From contig NZ_CP080524.1 of NCBI RefSeq assembly GCF_024746795.1, positions 1,962,001 through 2,026,000 of the forward strand: 64,000 nt of DNA, given 5' to 3'. Source of the DNA: Mesorhizobium sp. AR10. GTDB taxonomy: Bacteria; Pseudomonadota; Alphaproteobacteria; Rhizobiales; Rhizobiaceae. A program made the position numbers and the translations under genes. The notes beneath the pieces are model-generated. The model did no database searches and had not been told where the DNA came from. It worked only from the letters and a program-made list of their open reading frames with translations. Positions 17,343-26,728 of the stretch are shown in pieces; within the stretch, counting starts at the first letter, position 1; the number at the start of each line of letters is the position of its first letter.

Positions 17343-18380
17343 TTACCCCACCTCGATCACAGCCTTGATCAGGCCGGATTTCTCATGCGCCCAGCGGGCG
17401 AGGTCGCGCGGCGTATCGCCAAGCGTCGTGCGGTGGGTGACGAGTTTTGCCAGTGGCACCGCGCCGTTGCGGATCGAAGCGGCGACATGGTCAAAATCGG
17501 CGCGAAGAGCGTTGCGGCTGCCGATCAGCGCCATCTCGCGCTTGTGGAATTCGGGATCCGAAAAGGCGATGTCGTCCTTGACGACGCTGACCAGGACCAG
17601 CGTTCCGCCATGGGCGACATGGGCAAAGGCCGACTGGACCGACTGGGTGTTGCCGGTGGCATCGAAGACGACGTCGAAGCCTTCGCCGCCGGTCGCCTCT
17701 CGCACTAGGCCGGCCGCCGTCGCCTGTGAAGCATCAAGCGTCGTGAAGTCGAGTTCGCTTGCGGCAAAACCCAGCCTTTCGCTGCTCATGTCGAGCAGCG
17801 TCACGTCGAGACCGGCGATGCGGGCAAACAGCGCTGTGCCGAGCCCGATCGGCCCGGCGCCGACGACCAGCGTGCGGGCGCCGGGCTGGGCATGGGCGCG
17901 GCGCACCGCATGCGCTCCGATCGCCAGGAATTCGACGGCGGCGGCATCCGCCAGCGACACGCCGTTTGCCGGATAAAGATTCTGCGCCGGCACCAGGATC
18001 TGCTCGCCCATGGCGCCGTCGCGATGGACGCCGAGCACCTCGATCTTGACGCAGCAGTTCGGCTTGCCTTGCCGGCAGGCGATGCATTTGCCGCAGGCGA
18101 GATAGGGGTTGACGATGACCGGTTCACCGACCGCAAGGTCGACACCTTCGCCGGTCGCGATCACGGTTCCCGACACTTCATGGCCCATGATGCGCGGATA
18201 GGCGAGGAACGGGTGCTTGCCCTCGAAGATGTGGTAGTCGGTGCCGCAGATGCCGACATGGCTGACTGCCACCAGCGCCCAGCCGGAGGGTGGTGCGCCA
18301 GGTGCGGGGCGATCTTCCACAACAAGGTCGCCGGGCGAACGGCAGACGACGGCTTTCATGCTTCGATCCAGTCGGTTCAT
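17343..18380 (-). CDS. Zinc-binding alcohol dehydrogenase family protein (sugar/polyol dehydrogenase type)
   Basis: 345 residues, or 338 if it starts at the Met at 18359. The GroES-like domain holds the catalytic zinc site, Cys in HVGICGTDYH and His/Glu in MGHEVSGTV, plus the structural zinc cysteines in ACGKCIACRQGKPNCC. The Rossmann fold shows VVGAGPIGLG. It resembles L-galactonate 5-dehydrogenase/RspB-like and sorbitol dehydrogenase-like proteins. It is the last gene after an Rbs-type importer on the same strand, so it probably oxidises the imported polyol or sugar acid. Substrate is inferred only in class. Confidence 0.88.
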   Translation of the reverse strand: MNRLDRSMKAVVCRSPGDLVVEDRPAPGAPPSGWALVAVSHVGICGTDYHIFEGKHPFLAYPRIMGHEVSGTVIATGEGVDLAVGEPVIVNPYLACGKCIACRQGKPNCCVKIEVLGVHRDGAMGEQILVPAQNLYPANGVSLADAAAVEFLAIGAHAVRRAHAQPGARTLVVGAGPIGLGTALFARIAGLDVTLLDMSSERLGFAASELDFTTLDASQATAAGLVREATGGEGFDVVFDATGNTQSVQSAFAHVAHGGTLVLVSVVKDDIAFSDPEFHKREMALIGSRNALRADFDHVAASIRNGAVPLAKLVTHRTTLGDTPRDLARWAHEKSGLIKAVIEVG

Positions 18381-18431
18381 GGCGCCACCGGCCTGGCTGT
18401 CGCCGGGGCCGGTGGTCTTGCCTGTGGTGGT

Positions 18432-19397
18432 CTACTTGCCGCGGCGGCGCAGCCCGTCAAAATAGACGATGATGATGATCAATGCGCCGGTGATGATGCG
18501 CTGCCAGAACGAGTTGACGTTGAGCAGGTTGGCGCCGTTGTTGATGGTGGCTAGGATGAAGGCGCCGAGCAGCGGCCCGTGAACAGAGCCGACGGCGCCG
18601 AACAGCGAGGTGCCGCCGATCACCGACGAGGCGATGGCCTGCAGTTCCCAGCCCTCGGCCTGGGTCGGGTTGCCGATGCCGATGCGCGCGGCCAGCAGCA
18701 CGCCGACGAATGCCGCGCACAGGCCCGACAGCGTATAGGCCATGTAGATGGTGCGCTGGACATTGACGCCGGACAGGCGGGAAGCCTCGGCATTGGAGCC
18801 GACCGAGAAGAGATAGCGGCCCCATCGGCTGTGGTGCAGGAAGATGTAGGCGGGGATGCCGACCAGGATCACCATCCAGAACAGGTTGGGGACGCCGATA
18901 AAGGAATTTCGCGAGAACGCCGTGAAGGTGTCGCTTTTGATGTTGATCGAATTGCCGTTGGTCATCAGCAGGCCGATACCGCGCAGCGAGGTCAACGTCG
19001 CCAGCGTGATGATGAAGGGTGGCAAGCCCATCTTGACGATGCCGAAGCCGTGGAAAATGCCGATGGCGACGCCGGCCAGAAGCGTCACCAGAATGGCGAT
19101 CCAGATGGGGAAGCCGGCATTTATCATCATGGCGACGATGACGGTGGCGAAGCCGACCACGGCCCCGACCGACAGGTCGATACCGCCAGTGATGATGACG
19201 AAGGTCTGGCCGACCGCCATGATCGCGATCATCGAGCCCTGCCGCAGCAGGTTCGAGATGTTGTTGGCGGAGGCGAAGCTCGTTGTCGAAACGGAAAGCA
19301 AGATCCAGAGCACAACCAGCAACGCCAGAAGCGTCAGTCCGAACAGGACATTGTAGTTGCGTTTCGGTTTCTCGGCAGCAATCGCCTCGGTGCTCAT
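18432..19397 (-). CDS. Sugar ABC transporter permease (RbsC type)
   Basis: 321 residues with about ten hydrophobic segments. The motifs TSFASANNISNLLRQGSMI, GGIDLSVGAVVGF and GNPTQAEGWELQAIASSVIGG are hallmarks of the CUT2 (ribose/galactose class) permease family. Its start overlaps the ATPase stop by four bases. It forms a homodimeric channel with the ATPase at 19394 and the binding protein at 21072. The sugar is not predictable beyond the family. Confidence 0.93.
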   Translation of the reverse strand: MSTEAIAAEKPKRNYNVLFGLTLLALLVVLWILLSVSTTSFASANNISNLLRQGSMIAIMAVGQTFVIITGGIDLSVGAVVGFATVIVAMMINAGFPIWIAILVTLLAGVAIGIFHGFGIVKMGLPPFIITLATLTSLRGIGLLMTNGNSINIKSDTFTAFSRNSFIGVPNLFWMVILVGIPAYIFLHHSRWGRYLFSVGSNAEASRLSGVNVQRTIYMAYTLSGLCAAFVGVLLAARIGIGNPTQAEGWELQAIASSVIGGTSLFGAVGSVHGPLLGAFILATINNGANLLNVNSFWQRIITGALIIIIVYFDGLRRRGK

Positions 19398-20947
19398 ATC
19401 TGTCCTCCCAGCTTTTCTTGTTTCTCGGCGAGGGCCTGCGTGAGAATGTCCTCATGATTGGCGGTGCGGAACCCATGCGTGGCTACCAGCTTGCCGCGCC
19501 GGAACACATGCAGCGTGTCAGCGAGTTCGTAGACCTCGGGCAGATAGGATGAGATCAGGATGATGCCGGCGCCCTTCGACAACAGCGCACCGAACAGGCG
19601 GTAGATCTCGGCCTTGGTGCCGACATCGACGCCGACCGTCGGCTCGTCGAAGATGAACAGCTTGGCGCCGTGCGCCAGCCATTTGCCGATGACGATCTTC
19701 TGCTGGTTGCCGCCAGACAGGCTGGAGGCCAGCGCACCGCGCGTCGGCGTCTTGATCCTGAGGCCGGCGATCTGGCGATCGGCCTCAGCCTTTTCCTGTG
19801 TGTTCGAAATCAAAAGGTTTTTGGAGATGCGCTTGTAGATCGGCAGGTTGAGGTTGAGGGCGACCGGCAAATTGAGGCACAGGCCCTGGTCGCGGCGGCT
19901 TTCCGGCGCCAGCGCCATGCCGAGCTTGATCGCGTCATGCTCGGAGTTGACCTGAACCGGCTTGCCTTCCCACAGGATCTGGCCGGCAGATTTGCGATGA
20001 CGGCCGTAGAGCGTGGTGACGAATTCGCTGCGCCCGGCGCCGATCAGACCGTAGAGCCCTACGATCTCGCCGGAACGCACCGACATCGAGACATTCTCAA
20101 AGCCTTTGCCCGACAGGTTCCTTGCCTCGACGATGGTAGCGCCTGGGGTAAAATGCTCCTTGTGATAGACCTGCTCGATCGAGCGGTTGATCATCATCTT
20201 GACCAGCTCGGCGTCGTTGGTCTCACGGATGTTCCTGGTGCCGACCAGTGTCCCGTCGCGCAGCACCGAGACGCGGTCGGCGAGCTCGAACACCTCTTCC
20301 ATGCGGTGGCTGATGTAGATGATGGTGACGCCTTCGCCCTTCAGTCGGCGGATCAGCGTGAACAGCTGGTCGGCCTCCTTGCGGGTGAGATAGGCGGTCG
20401 GTTCGTCGAAGATCAGAAATTTGGTGCCGCGCACCGTGGCGCGGGCGGCGGCGATCAATTGCTGCTGGCCGATGGTCAGGTCGCCGAGCACGACATGCGC
20501 CGGCAGATCGAAGCCGAGATCGTCGATGATCTTCTGCGCTTCCTTGACCATGGCGCGCTGCTGCAGGATGCCGAACCGGGAATCCTCCTCGCCGAGGAAC
20601 ATATTGGCGGCGACCGTCAGGTGGCGGCAGAGCACGACCTCCTGATGCACGGCGTTGATGCCGAGCGCCATCGCCTCATGCGGCGTCGCCAGTGGTGCCC
20701 GCTTGCCCTCCCAGATGACATCTCCGGAGGTGCGCGGCATGACGCCGGTGAGGAGTTTGATCAAGGTTGATTTGCCGGCGCCGTTTTCGCCGACGATGGC
20801 GTGGATTTCGCCGGCCTTGAAGGCGAGATTCACCGGCTTCAGGGCATGTGTGCCGGGATAGCGCTTTTCCAGACCGTGCAGTTCGAGGATCGTCCTGCCG
20901 GGCTCCAGCGTTGGGGCCGGGTGCAGTTCCTGCGCCGTTGGCGTCAT
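19394..20947 (-). CDS. Sugar ABC transporter ATP-binding protein (RbsA/MglA type)
   Basis: 517 residues with two ABC modules. The first has Walker A GENGAGKST and Walker B FLIFDEPTAYL; the second has a degenerate Walker A (GLIGAGRSE), the signature LSGGNQQK and LFIFDEPTVGVDVG. One intact and one degenerate nucleotide site is normal for this CUT2 family. It lies downstream of the binding protein gene, separated by a strong hairpin, and is coupled to the permease gene. Confidence 0.94.
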   Translation of the reverse strand: MTPTAQELHPAPTLEPGRTILELHGLEKRYPGTHALKPVNLAFKAGEIHAIVGENGAGKSTLIKLLTGVMPRTSGDVIWEGKRAPLATPHEAMALGINAVHQEVVLCRHLTVAANMFLGEEDSRFGILQQRAMVKEAQKIIDDLGFDLPAHVVLGDLTIGQQQLIAAARATVRGTKFLIFDEPTAYLTRKEADQLFTLIRRLKGEGVTIIYISHRMEEVFELADRVSVLRDGTLVGTRNIRETNDAELVKMMINRSIEQVYHKEHFTPGATIVEARNLSGKGFENVSMSVRSGEIVGLYGLIGAGRSEFVTTLYGRHRKSAGQILWEGKPVQVNSEHDAIKLGMALAPESRRDQGLCLNLPVALNLNLPIYKRISKNLLISNTQEKAEADRQIAGLRIKTPTRGALASSLSGGNQQKIVIGKWLAHGAKLFIFDEPTVGVDVGTKAEIYRLFGALLSKGAGIILISSYLPEVYELADTLHVFRRGKLVATHGFRTANHEDILTQALAEKQEKLGGQI

Positions 20948-21023
20948 GACAATCCTCCCAGATTGGTCTCACGATTGGCGACTGGGCCGCATCGTCAGGG
21001 TAAGTCCAAGCAGCCTACGCGGA

Positions 21024-21053
21024 TGTCTCCGGGGCAACGAGGCCCCGGAGACA
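21024..21053 (-). terminator. Intercistronic hairpin between binding protein and ATPase genes
   Basis: TGTCTCCGGGGC and GCCCCGGAGACA form a 12-bp perfect stem with a 6-base loop, 18 bases past the binding-protein stop on the minus strand. There is no U-tract, so it more likely protects the upstream message or partly attenuates transcription. That would give more binding protein than membrane subunits. Confidence 0.7.
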
Positions 21054-21071
21054 ATGCGCCTATGACGATGC

Positions 21072-22067
21072 TCAGTCGAGCTTCGGGTTGAGCAGCGCGT
21101 CGATCTTCGGATCCTTCATGTTGGCCTTGGTCACCAGATTGGCGCCGGTGTCGACATTGGCCTCGACCTTTTCGCCCTTCGAGGCGGCAAGTGCGGTCTT
21201 GATGCCGTCATAGCCCATCCGGTACGGATCCTGGACGACGAGCGCGGAGATGACGCCGTCATTGAGGAACTTGATCAGGTTCTCGTCGCTGTCGAAGCCG
21301 ACGAGCGCGAGCTTGCCGCCAAGGTTGTTCTCGGCGACAGCCTGACCGACGCCTTGCGCCATGATCAGGTTGGAAGCGAAGATACCCTTGAGGTTCGGGT
21401 TGGCGGTGATCAGGTCGGTCGCGATGTTGAGACCGGTCGTCGCCTGGCCGTCGGCATATTTGTCAGCGACCAGCTTGAGGCCCGGATATTTCGCAGCCAG
21501 CTGCTCGGTGAAGCCCTGCTTGCGCTGCTCCAGCGAACCGGCGCCCGGCGCGTTGGTGATCAGCGCCACGTCGCCTTCGATCTTGCCGCCATTGGCTTCG
21601 CCGATGGCTGCCGCGAGACCGTCAGCAGCGACGCGTCCGCCCTGCACATTGTCGGTGGTCAGGAACGAGGTGAAGGCCTTGGAGTCGGCGCCGGAGTCGA
21701 TGCCGATAACCTTGACCTTGGCGGCCGCCTCATCGATCGGCTTGCCGAGCGCCTTGAATTCTGTCGGGGCGATGACGATCGCGGCCGGGCTACCGGCGAC
21801 GGCGTTTTCGAGGATCGAGACCTGGCCGTTGACGTCGGTTTCAGCCTGGGCGCCGAGTTCCGGCACGTCGACGCCGAGGTCCTTGCCGGCCTTGCGGGCG
21901 CCGGCCAGAACGATCTGCCAGTAGAAAGAGGTGGTGTCCTTGACGATGATCGGGATGGTCACGTCGGCCGCCGAAGCCGGCGCCGAATGCATCACGCCGG
22001 CAAGCATCGAGGCGGCTGCGAGTGCCACGACGGCGCGGCGGTTGAGAATGCTGGTCACGAATTTCAT
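21072..22067 (-). CDS. Sugar ABC transporter periplasmic binding protein (RbsB type)
   Basis: 331 residues. A signal peptide (about 1-33, ending APASAA) precedes a type I periplasmic binding fold: VTIPIIVKDTTSFYWQIVLAG, AIVIAPTEFKALGKPIDEA, VIGIDSGADSKAFTSFLTTD and LALVGFDSDENLIKFLNDG. It is first in the importer operon. The ATG follows GGGAGGAAACCTA. The ligand is likely a pentose, hexose or polyol; the neighbouring dehydrogenase and UxaA-family genes hint at a sugar acid route. Confidence 0.93.
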   Translation of the reverse strand: MKFVTSILNRRAVVALAAASMLAGVMHSAPASAADVTIPIIVKDTTSFYWQIVLAGARKAGKDLGVDVPELGAQAETDVNGQVSILENAVAGSPAAIVIAPTEFKALGKPIDEAAAKVKVIGIDSGADSKAFTSFLTTDNVQGGRVAADGLAAAIGEANGGKIEGDVALITNAPGAGSLEQRKQGFTEQLAAKYPGLKLVADKYADGQATTGLNIATDLITANPNLKGIFASNLIMAQGVGQAVAENNLGGKLALVGFDSDENLIKFLNDGVISALVVQDPYRMGYDGIKTALAASKGEKVEANVDTGANLVTKANMKDPKIDALLNPKLD

Positions 22068-22419
22068 TAGGTTTCCTCCCTAGGTCGCCGGTGAACGTTG
22101 CGGAAGTTCGGTTCGGATGGCGCGGCCAAAACAGAACTTTATCAATAAAAAACATTTGCCGCGTTTTGATAGTGCATCAGTTCTGTCGATGCAAGCGGTG
22201 TTTAGTGCCAGTATGCGTGGCTCGACCGGACGAAACATCCTTGCCGATCCTCATTGCCACGTCCATCGTTCTCGATCTTCTCTAAAGATATGGAATATTA
22301 ATTCCAGATATCAGTCAAGATGGAATATACATTCTTTTCTTGAGATCGCAGGATTGTGATGCCTCCAGTCACGTGCTCAGGCAGATGGCAAGCCCGAAGC
22401 TGATGGATGCCGCGCAGCA
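22068..22419 (-). promoter_or_regulatory. Upstream region of the Rbs-type operon with candidate operators
   Basis: A 352-bp stretch without a gene. It contains the palindrome TGGAAT-atta-ATTCCA at 22291-22306 and a second ATGGAATAT exactly 30 bases further (22320-22328), so two sites lie about three helical turns apart. The region serves the importer operon on the minus strand. The binding regulator is unknown; the GntR protein encoded at 25254 is one candidate. Confidence 0.5.
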
Positions 22420-23420
22420 TCAGCCAAGTTTCTGCACGATTATATAGGGCGCGTATCTGGCGAGTTCCGCTTCCGGCACCTCGATGTCGAGCAGTTCGAG
22501 GTTGCGCGTCAAATTGGCGGGTTTGGCCGTGCCGGTCAACACGCTGGCGACCACAGGCTCGTGCAGGGGGAACTGGAACGCAGCCGCTGCCAGTGGATAA
22601 CCGCCCTCGGCGGCGATCTTTTCCATCGCATCGACACGGTCGAGAATGTCGCGCGTAGCCGGCGCATAGTCGAAATGCGCGCCCTGCACCGGACCGGTCG
22701 CCAGAATGCCGGAATTGAAGACGCCGCCGATGATCAGCGAGGCCTGCTGTTTGCGGCAAAGCGGCAGCAGTTCAGCTTCGGCGCTGCGGTCGAGCAGTGA
22801 ATAGCGGCTGGCCAGCAGGATGCAGTCGAGCGGCGCCTGGTGCAGTACATCGAGGCAGATCTGCACTTCGTTGACGCCAAGACCGTAGGCGGAAATGACG
22901 CCGGACGACTTCAACTCCTCCAGCGCCTTCAGCCCGCCATCCATCAACTCGCGGAAGTGCAGCTTGGTCTTCTCGACACCATGCGTGTAGACGCCGATGT
23001 CATGGACGAACAGGATATCGATCCGGTTGAGGCCGAGCCGCGCATAGGAGAATTCGACCGAGCGCATGATGCCGTCATAGGAATAGTCGTAGTCCAGCGC
23101 GAAGGGCAGTGGATCGACGTAGGAGTGGTCGGGAACCTGGTCTTCCGGCACGGGGCGAAACAGCCGCCCGACCTTGGTGGAAAGAACGTAGGACGAGCGC
23201 GCGGCTTGTCGCGCAGGAAGTCGCCGAAGCGGCGTTCCGACAGGCCGAAGCCGTAGAAGGGTGCGGTATCGAAATAGCGCAAGCCGCCGTCCCAGGCAGC
23301 CTGCAGCGTCTCCATCGCTGCCTCGCGCGGACAGGCCCGGTAGAGACCGCCGAGTGCTGCGCCGCCGAAGCTGACCTCGGTGACCTCAAGCGCAGTCGTG
23401 CCGATGCGGCGTTTCTTCAT
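22420..23420 (-). pseudogene. Aldo/keto reductase (D-threo-aldose 1-dehydrogenase type), frameshifted
   Basis: Two overlapping frames together encode one aldo/keto reductase. The N-terminal part starts at 23420 with KRRIGTTALEVTEVSFGGA and includes DTAPFYGFGLSERRFGDFL. The rest, from about SYVLSTKVGRLFRPVPEDQ to VQKLG at 22420, is in another frame. The break lies near 23194-23205, at the codons after FLRDKPR. The catalytic Tyr (FYG) is in the first frame and the NADP-binding C terminus in the second, so no complete enzyme is made unless the shift is a sequencing error. Homologues oxidise L-fucose or related aldoses. It lies in the sugar-acid cluster between the importer and the UxaA-family gene. 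Confidence 0.82.
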
Positions 23421-23478
23421 CCAAATCCTCCCCTCCCGGCCGCTGGCCGGTTCGTAAAAATGTTCTGGTCGATGGTGC

Positions 23479-24984
23479 CTACAGAGTCGCTCCGAGATGC
23501 CAGGGCACGAACTCGTTGTCGCCGTAGCCGAACGCCTCGCTCTTGGTCTTGCGGCCCGAAGCCGTCTCGACGATCAGTTCGAAGATCTCGCGGCCCATGC
23601 CGGCGATGGTCTTTTCGCCCGAGGCGATGACGCCGCAGTTCACGTCCATGTCCTCTTCCATGGTGTGATACATGGTCGAGTTGCTGGCGACCTTGATCGA
23701 CGGCGTCGGCCGGCAGCCGAAGCAGGAGCCGCGCCCGGTGGTAAAGACGATGACATTGGCGCCGCCGGCAACCTGGCCGGTGGCCGAAACCGGGTCGTAG
23801 CCGGGCGTATCCATGAACACCAGCCCGTGCCCGGTGACCTTCTCGGCATAGCCGAAGACGCCGTTGAGCGGCGTCTGGCCGCCCTTGGCCACCGCGCCCA
23901 GCGACTTTTCCAGGATGGTGGTCAGGCCGCCGCGCTTGTTGCCGGGTGAGGGATTGTTGTCGATGGAGGCGCCGTGCTTGGCGACGTGGTCTTCCCACCA
24001 TTTCACAAAGCCATCGAGCTTGGCGGCGATTTCCGGGGTCGCGGCGCGATAGGCGAGCAGGTGCTCGGCGCCGTAGATTTCCGTCGTCTCGGAGAGGATG
24101 CCGATGCCACCGACACCGGCGAGGATATCGACGGCGGCGCCCAGCGCCGGATTGGCGGTGATGCCGGACATGCCGTCGGAACCGCCGCATTGCAGGCCAA
24201 CGACGATCTCGCTGACCGGGATCGGCTCACGCTGCAGTTGGCCGACTTCCTCGGCGATTTCGGCCAGCACCAGCATTGCCTTCTCGACCGATTTGCGTGA
24301 GCCGCCGGCGTCCTGGATGTTGAAATGGCGTTTTCCCGCGGCGACGCCCTTCTGGCCGTAAAGGGTAAGCTGGTTGACTTCGCAGCCAAGCCCAACCATC
24401 AGCACGCCGCCGAAATTCGGATGGCGGGCATAGCCAGCCAGCGTGCGGTGCAGCACCATCATGCCGTCGCCGGTGCCGCTCATGCCGCAGCCCTGGCCGT
24501 GGACGATGGGAACGAAGCCGTCGATGCCGGGATATTTTGGCAGGAGGTCGCGGTTCGCCTGGTCCGCAATGGCGTGGCAGACGGTGGCCGAGCAATTGAC
24601 GCTGGCGACGATGCCGATGAAGTTGCGCGTGCCGGCGCGGCCGTCCGCACGACGATAGCCCATGAAGGTGCGGGCGCGGTCAGCTTCAGTCTCGTGCACG
24701 GCTTCGCTCGGCGGCACCACCGGCAAGCGCCCGGATTCGAAGACCAGATTGTGCGAATGAACATGCTCGCCCGGCGCGATGTCCTGCGTGGCGCGGCCGA
24801 TCGCCTGGGCGTATTTGACCACGGCGGAACCGGCGGCAATCGACTTGATCGCCACTTTGTGGCCAGGCTCGATCAACGCAGTGGCGACGGCGCCACCCGG
24901 CAGCACGGTGCCAATCTCGATGCGGCCATTGGCGACCGCGACATTGTCGGCGGGAGACAGAAGAATGCTGTTTGAGGGGTTCAC
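23479..24984 (-). CDS. UxaA family hydrolyase (altronate/galactarate dehydratase-like)
   Basis: 501 residues from a GTG start (VNPSNSILLSP) that has AGGAAACTGCCC upstream; an ATG 15 codons earlier is less well placed. The N-terminal SAF domain (about 1-95) is followed by the iron-dependent dehydratase domain, with conserved VASVNCSATVC, VPIVHGQGCGMSG, GLGCEVNQL, GLQCGGSDG and TGRGSCFGCRPTP. Members dehydrate altronate, galactarate or related hexonates to 2-keto-3-deoxy acids. It is the first gene of the minus-strand set, next to the aldo/keto reductase. The substrate is not fixed by sequence. Confidence 0.9.
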   Translation of the reverse strand: MNPSNSILLSPADNVAVANGRIEIGTVLPGGAVATALIEPGHKVAIKSIAAGSAVVKYAQAIGRATQDIAPGEHVHSHNLVFESGRLPVVPPSEAVHETEADRARTFMGYRRADGRAGTRNFIGIVASVNCSATVCHAIADQANRDLLPKYPGIDGFVPIVHGQGCGMSGTGDGMMVLHRTLAGYARHPNFGGVLMVGLGCEVNQLTLYGQKGVAAGKRHFNIQDAGGSRKSVEKAMLVLAEIAEEVGQLQREPIPVSEIVVGLQCGGSDGMSGITANPALGAAVDILAGVGGIGILSETTEIYGAEHLLAYRAATPEIAAKLDGFVKWWEDHVAKHGASIDNNPSPGNKRGGLTTILEKSLGAVAKGGQTPLNGVFGYAEKVTGHGLVFMDTPGYDPVSATGQVAGGANVIVFTTGRGSCFGCRPTPSIKVASNSTMYHTMEEDMDVNCGVIASGEKTIAGMGREIFELIVETASGRKTKSEAFGYGDNEFVPWHLGATL

Positions 24985-25059
24985 GGGCAGTTTCCTGGGT
25001 GTTCCTGGGATGCGCGAGCGGATTGACACACGCCTGTTAACGGATAATGTCTTTTATCG

Positions 25060-25092
25060 TGAAAAAACATTTTTGCGTCAATTGTTTTTTCA
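25060..25092. promoter_or_regulatory. Candidate operator, TGAAAAAACA inverted repeat
   Basis: TGAAAAAACA (25060-25069) and TGTTTTTTCA (25083-25092) form a perfect 10-base inverted repeat with a 13-base centre. It lies 75 bases upstream of the UxaA-family gene and about 160 bases upstream of the divergent GntR gene. The A/T-rich arms stand out from the GC-rich surroundings. Confidence 0.5.
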
Positions 25093-25253
25093 TGAGGGTC
25101 GCGCGTCTTTGGGCGCAAACGGCGCTGCAACCAAAGCTAGAATCGCGCATGATGCTTTCCGCGGCGATTCCATTTTCGGGGTGATGCGCTAGGAAATATC
25201 TGTCATATCGCGCTCAAGCTGGCTGCAAGCGCCGGCGCGCAACGGGGCAGGGG

Positions 25254-26180
25254 ATGTCGAAGAGCAACAACGTCTACAAGGACGCCTACAACCGCTGCCT
25301 GCGGCTGCTCGATGAAACGAAGAGCCTGCCGTCGGAGCCGGAGCTGGGCACGCTGCTCGGCGTCAGCCGCACGACCGTCCGCACCATTCTTGCGCGCATG
25401 GAAGAGACAGGGCTGATCGCTTGGAACAAGCGTGCCAAGACGGTTTTGCGCGCGCCTCGTCCGGACGATTTTTTCCCTGAGGAAGAGACCGACACGCTGG
25501 CGCAGATCATCGAGCGCTCCTTCATGCGGCGGCTGCTTGCCGGCGGCGCCGAGGCCGGCATGCAGATCAACGAACTCGAGCTGGCGCGCGAGATCGGCGT
25601 CGGCACCACCAGCGTTCGCGAATTCCTGATCCGCTTTTCCCGCTTCGGCCTGATCGAGAAGCGTCGCAACAGCCACTGGGTACTGAAAGGCTTTACCCGC
25701 GCCTTCGCGCTGGAACTGACCGAAATCCGCGAGATGTTCGAATTGCGCTCGGCGGCTGCCTTTGCCGCCCTGCCGGAAGACAGCCCGGTCTGGGCCGATC
25801 TCGATCGCCTGGAAGACGAGCACCGTGTGCTGGCGGGTGAGATTGCCACGCGCTTCAACGAATTCTCGGAGCTCGATGAGCGCTTTCACCGGCTGATTCA
25901 CCGCGCATCGCTCAACCGCTTCATCGTCGATTTCTACGACGTGATCGCCATGATCTTCCACTATCACTACCAGTGGAACAAGGCTCAGGAGCGCGAGCGC
26001 AACGAAGTGGCGGTCGCAGAGCACCTGGTCTATATTGAGGCGCTCAAATCGCGCGATCTCGGCAAGGTCGATGCCGCCTGTCGCAAGCACCTGAAGTCGG
26101 CGCGCCACACGCTGCTGACCTCGATCCCCGAAGCCAGCGGACGCAATGCCTCTGATCGCGCTGCGTTGCCGCAGCGGTGA
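25254..26180 (+). CDS. GntR-family regulator with two winged-HTH regions and an FCD-like domain
   Basis: 308 residues. A first GntR-like HTH (about 25-62) reads LPSEPELGTLLGVSRTTVR, then ILARMEETGLI. A second HTH (about 90-145) reads NELELAREIGVGTTSVREF, then LIRFSRFGLIEKR. An all-helical FCD-type domain (about 150-290) follows, with LTEIREMFELRSAAAFAAL and the metal-ligand-like ELDERFHRLIHRAS. Ordinary FadR-family members have one HTH. It is divergent from the UxaA-family gene and probably regulates the sugar-acid cluster in response to a carboxylate. The two-HTH reading is from sequence pattern only. Confidence 0.82.
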   Translation: MSKSNNVYKDAYNRCLRLLDETKSLPSEPELGTLLGVSRTTVRTILARMEETGLIAWNKRAKTVLRAPRPDDFFPEEETDTLAQIIERSFMRRLLAGGAEAGMQINELELAREIGVGTTSVREFLIRFSRFGLIEKRRNSHWVLKGFTRAFALELTEIREMFELRSAAAFAALPEDSPVWADLDRLEDEHRVLAGEIATRFNEFSELDERFHRLIHRASLNRFIVDFYDVIAMIFHYHYQWNKAQERERNEVAVAEHLVYIEALKSRDLGKVDAACRKHLKSARHTLLTSIPEASGRNASDRAALPQR

Positions 26181-26247
26181 TTTGGCGATTTTCTGCCCAC
26201 CGGCCGCGTGCTAGGTATCTGCCGTTGCTGCGTGAAGAGGCAAGTCT

Positions 26248-26631
26248 TTGAATATCCGGCGGAGACGATGGAGCATGCCGGTCGCGTTCGCCGCGGCCTA
26301 TTTGCTGTTGCTCCAGTCGGCGCTTGGCGCCTTCGCCTTCGGCATCGGGCCGAATGCTTCACAACTCGACGCCTTCGGTAACGTCATCTGCACCCATGAG
26401 GGTGCCGCCCAGCTTCCCGGCGGCGATCCGCATCGGCAACACATGCCGGCATGCTGCCTGCTTGGCTGCAACATGGCCTCGGCCGCCTATGTGCCACCGC
26501 CCGCTGCCCACGCACTGCCCCGCAGCCTTTCATTCGAAGCCGTCGCCTTTGTCGTGCCGGCGTTCAGGCATCTCGATTTTCCCCGCGACCGCTCTCCGTC
26601 GAACCCGCGCGCGCCGCCGGTGACGGCCTGA
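26248..26631 (+). CDS. DUF2946-like secreted protein
   Basis: 127 residues from a TTG start; an ATG at 26275 is the alternative. The TTG version keeps the basic n-region IRRRRW ahead of the hydrophobic core AFAAAYLLLLQSALGAFA, a better signal peptide. The middle holds CTHEG and HMPACCLLGCN, a Cys/His-rich pattern typical of DUF2946 proteins found beside copper genes. It precedes a PCuAC copper chaperone gene by about 100 bases. A metal-related periplasmic role is inferred from context. Confidence 0.65.
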   Translation: MNIRRRRWSMPVAFAAAYLLLLQSALGAFAFGIGPNASQLDAFGNVICTHEGAAQLPGGDPHRQHMPACCLLGCNMASAAYVPPPAAHALPRSLSFEAVAFVVPAFRHLDFPRDRSPSNPRAPPVTA

Positions 26632-26728
26632 ACCGTTCGTTTCGCGGAACCTTTTGCGGACGCATTCATCCAACAATCTAAGCCGCTCGCGACCGGCCAA
26701 CGGCGCGGCCTGTATTCATGGAGCCACC

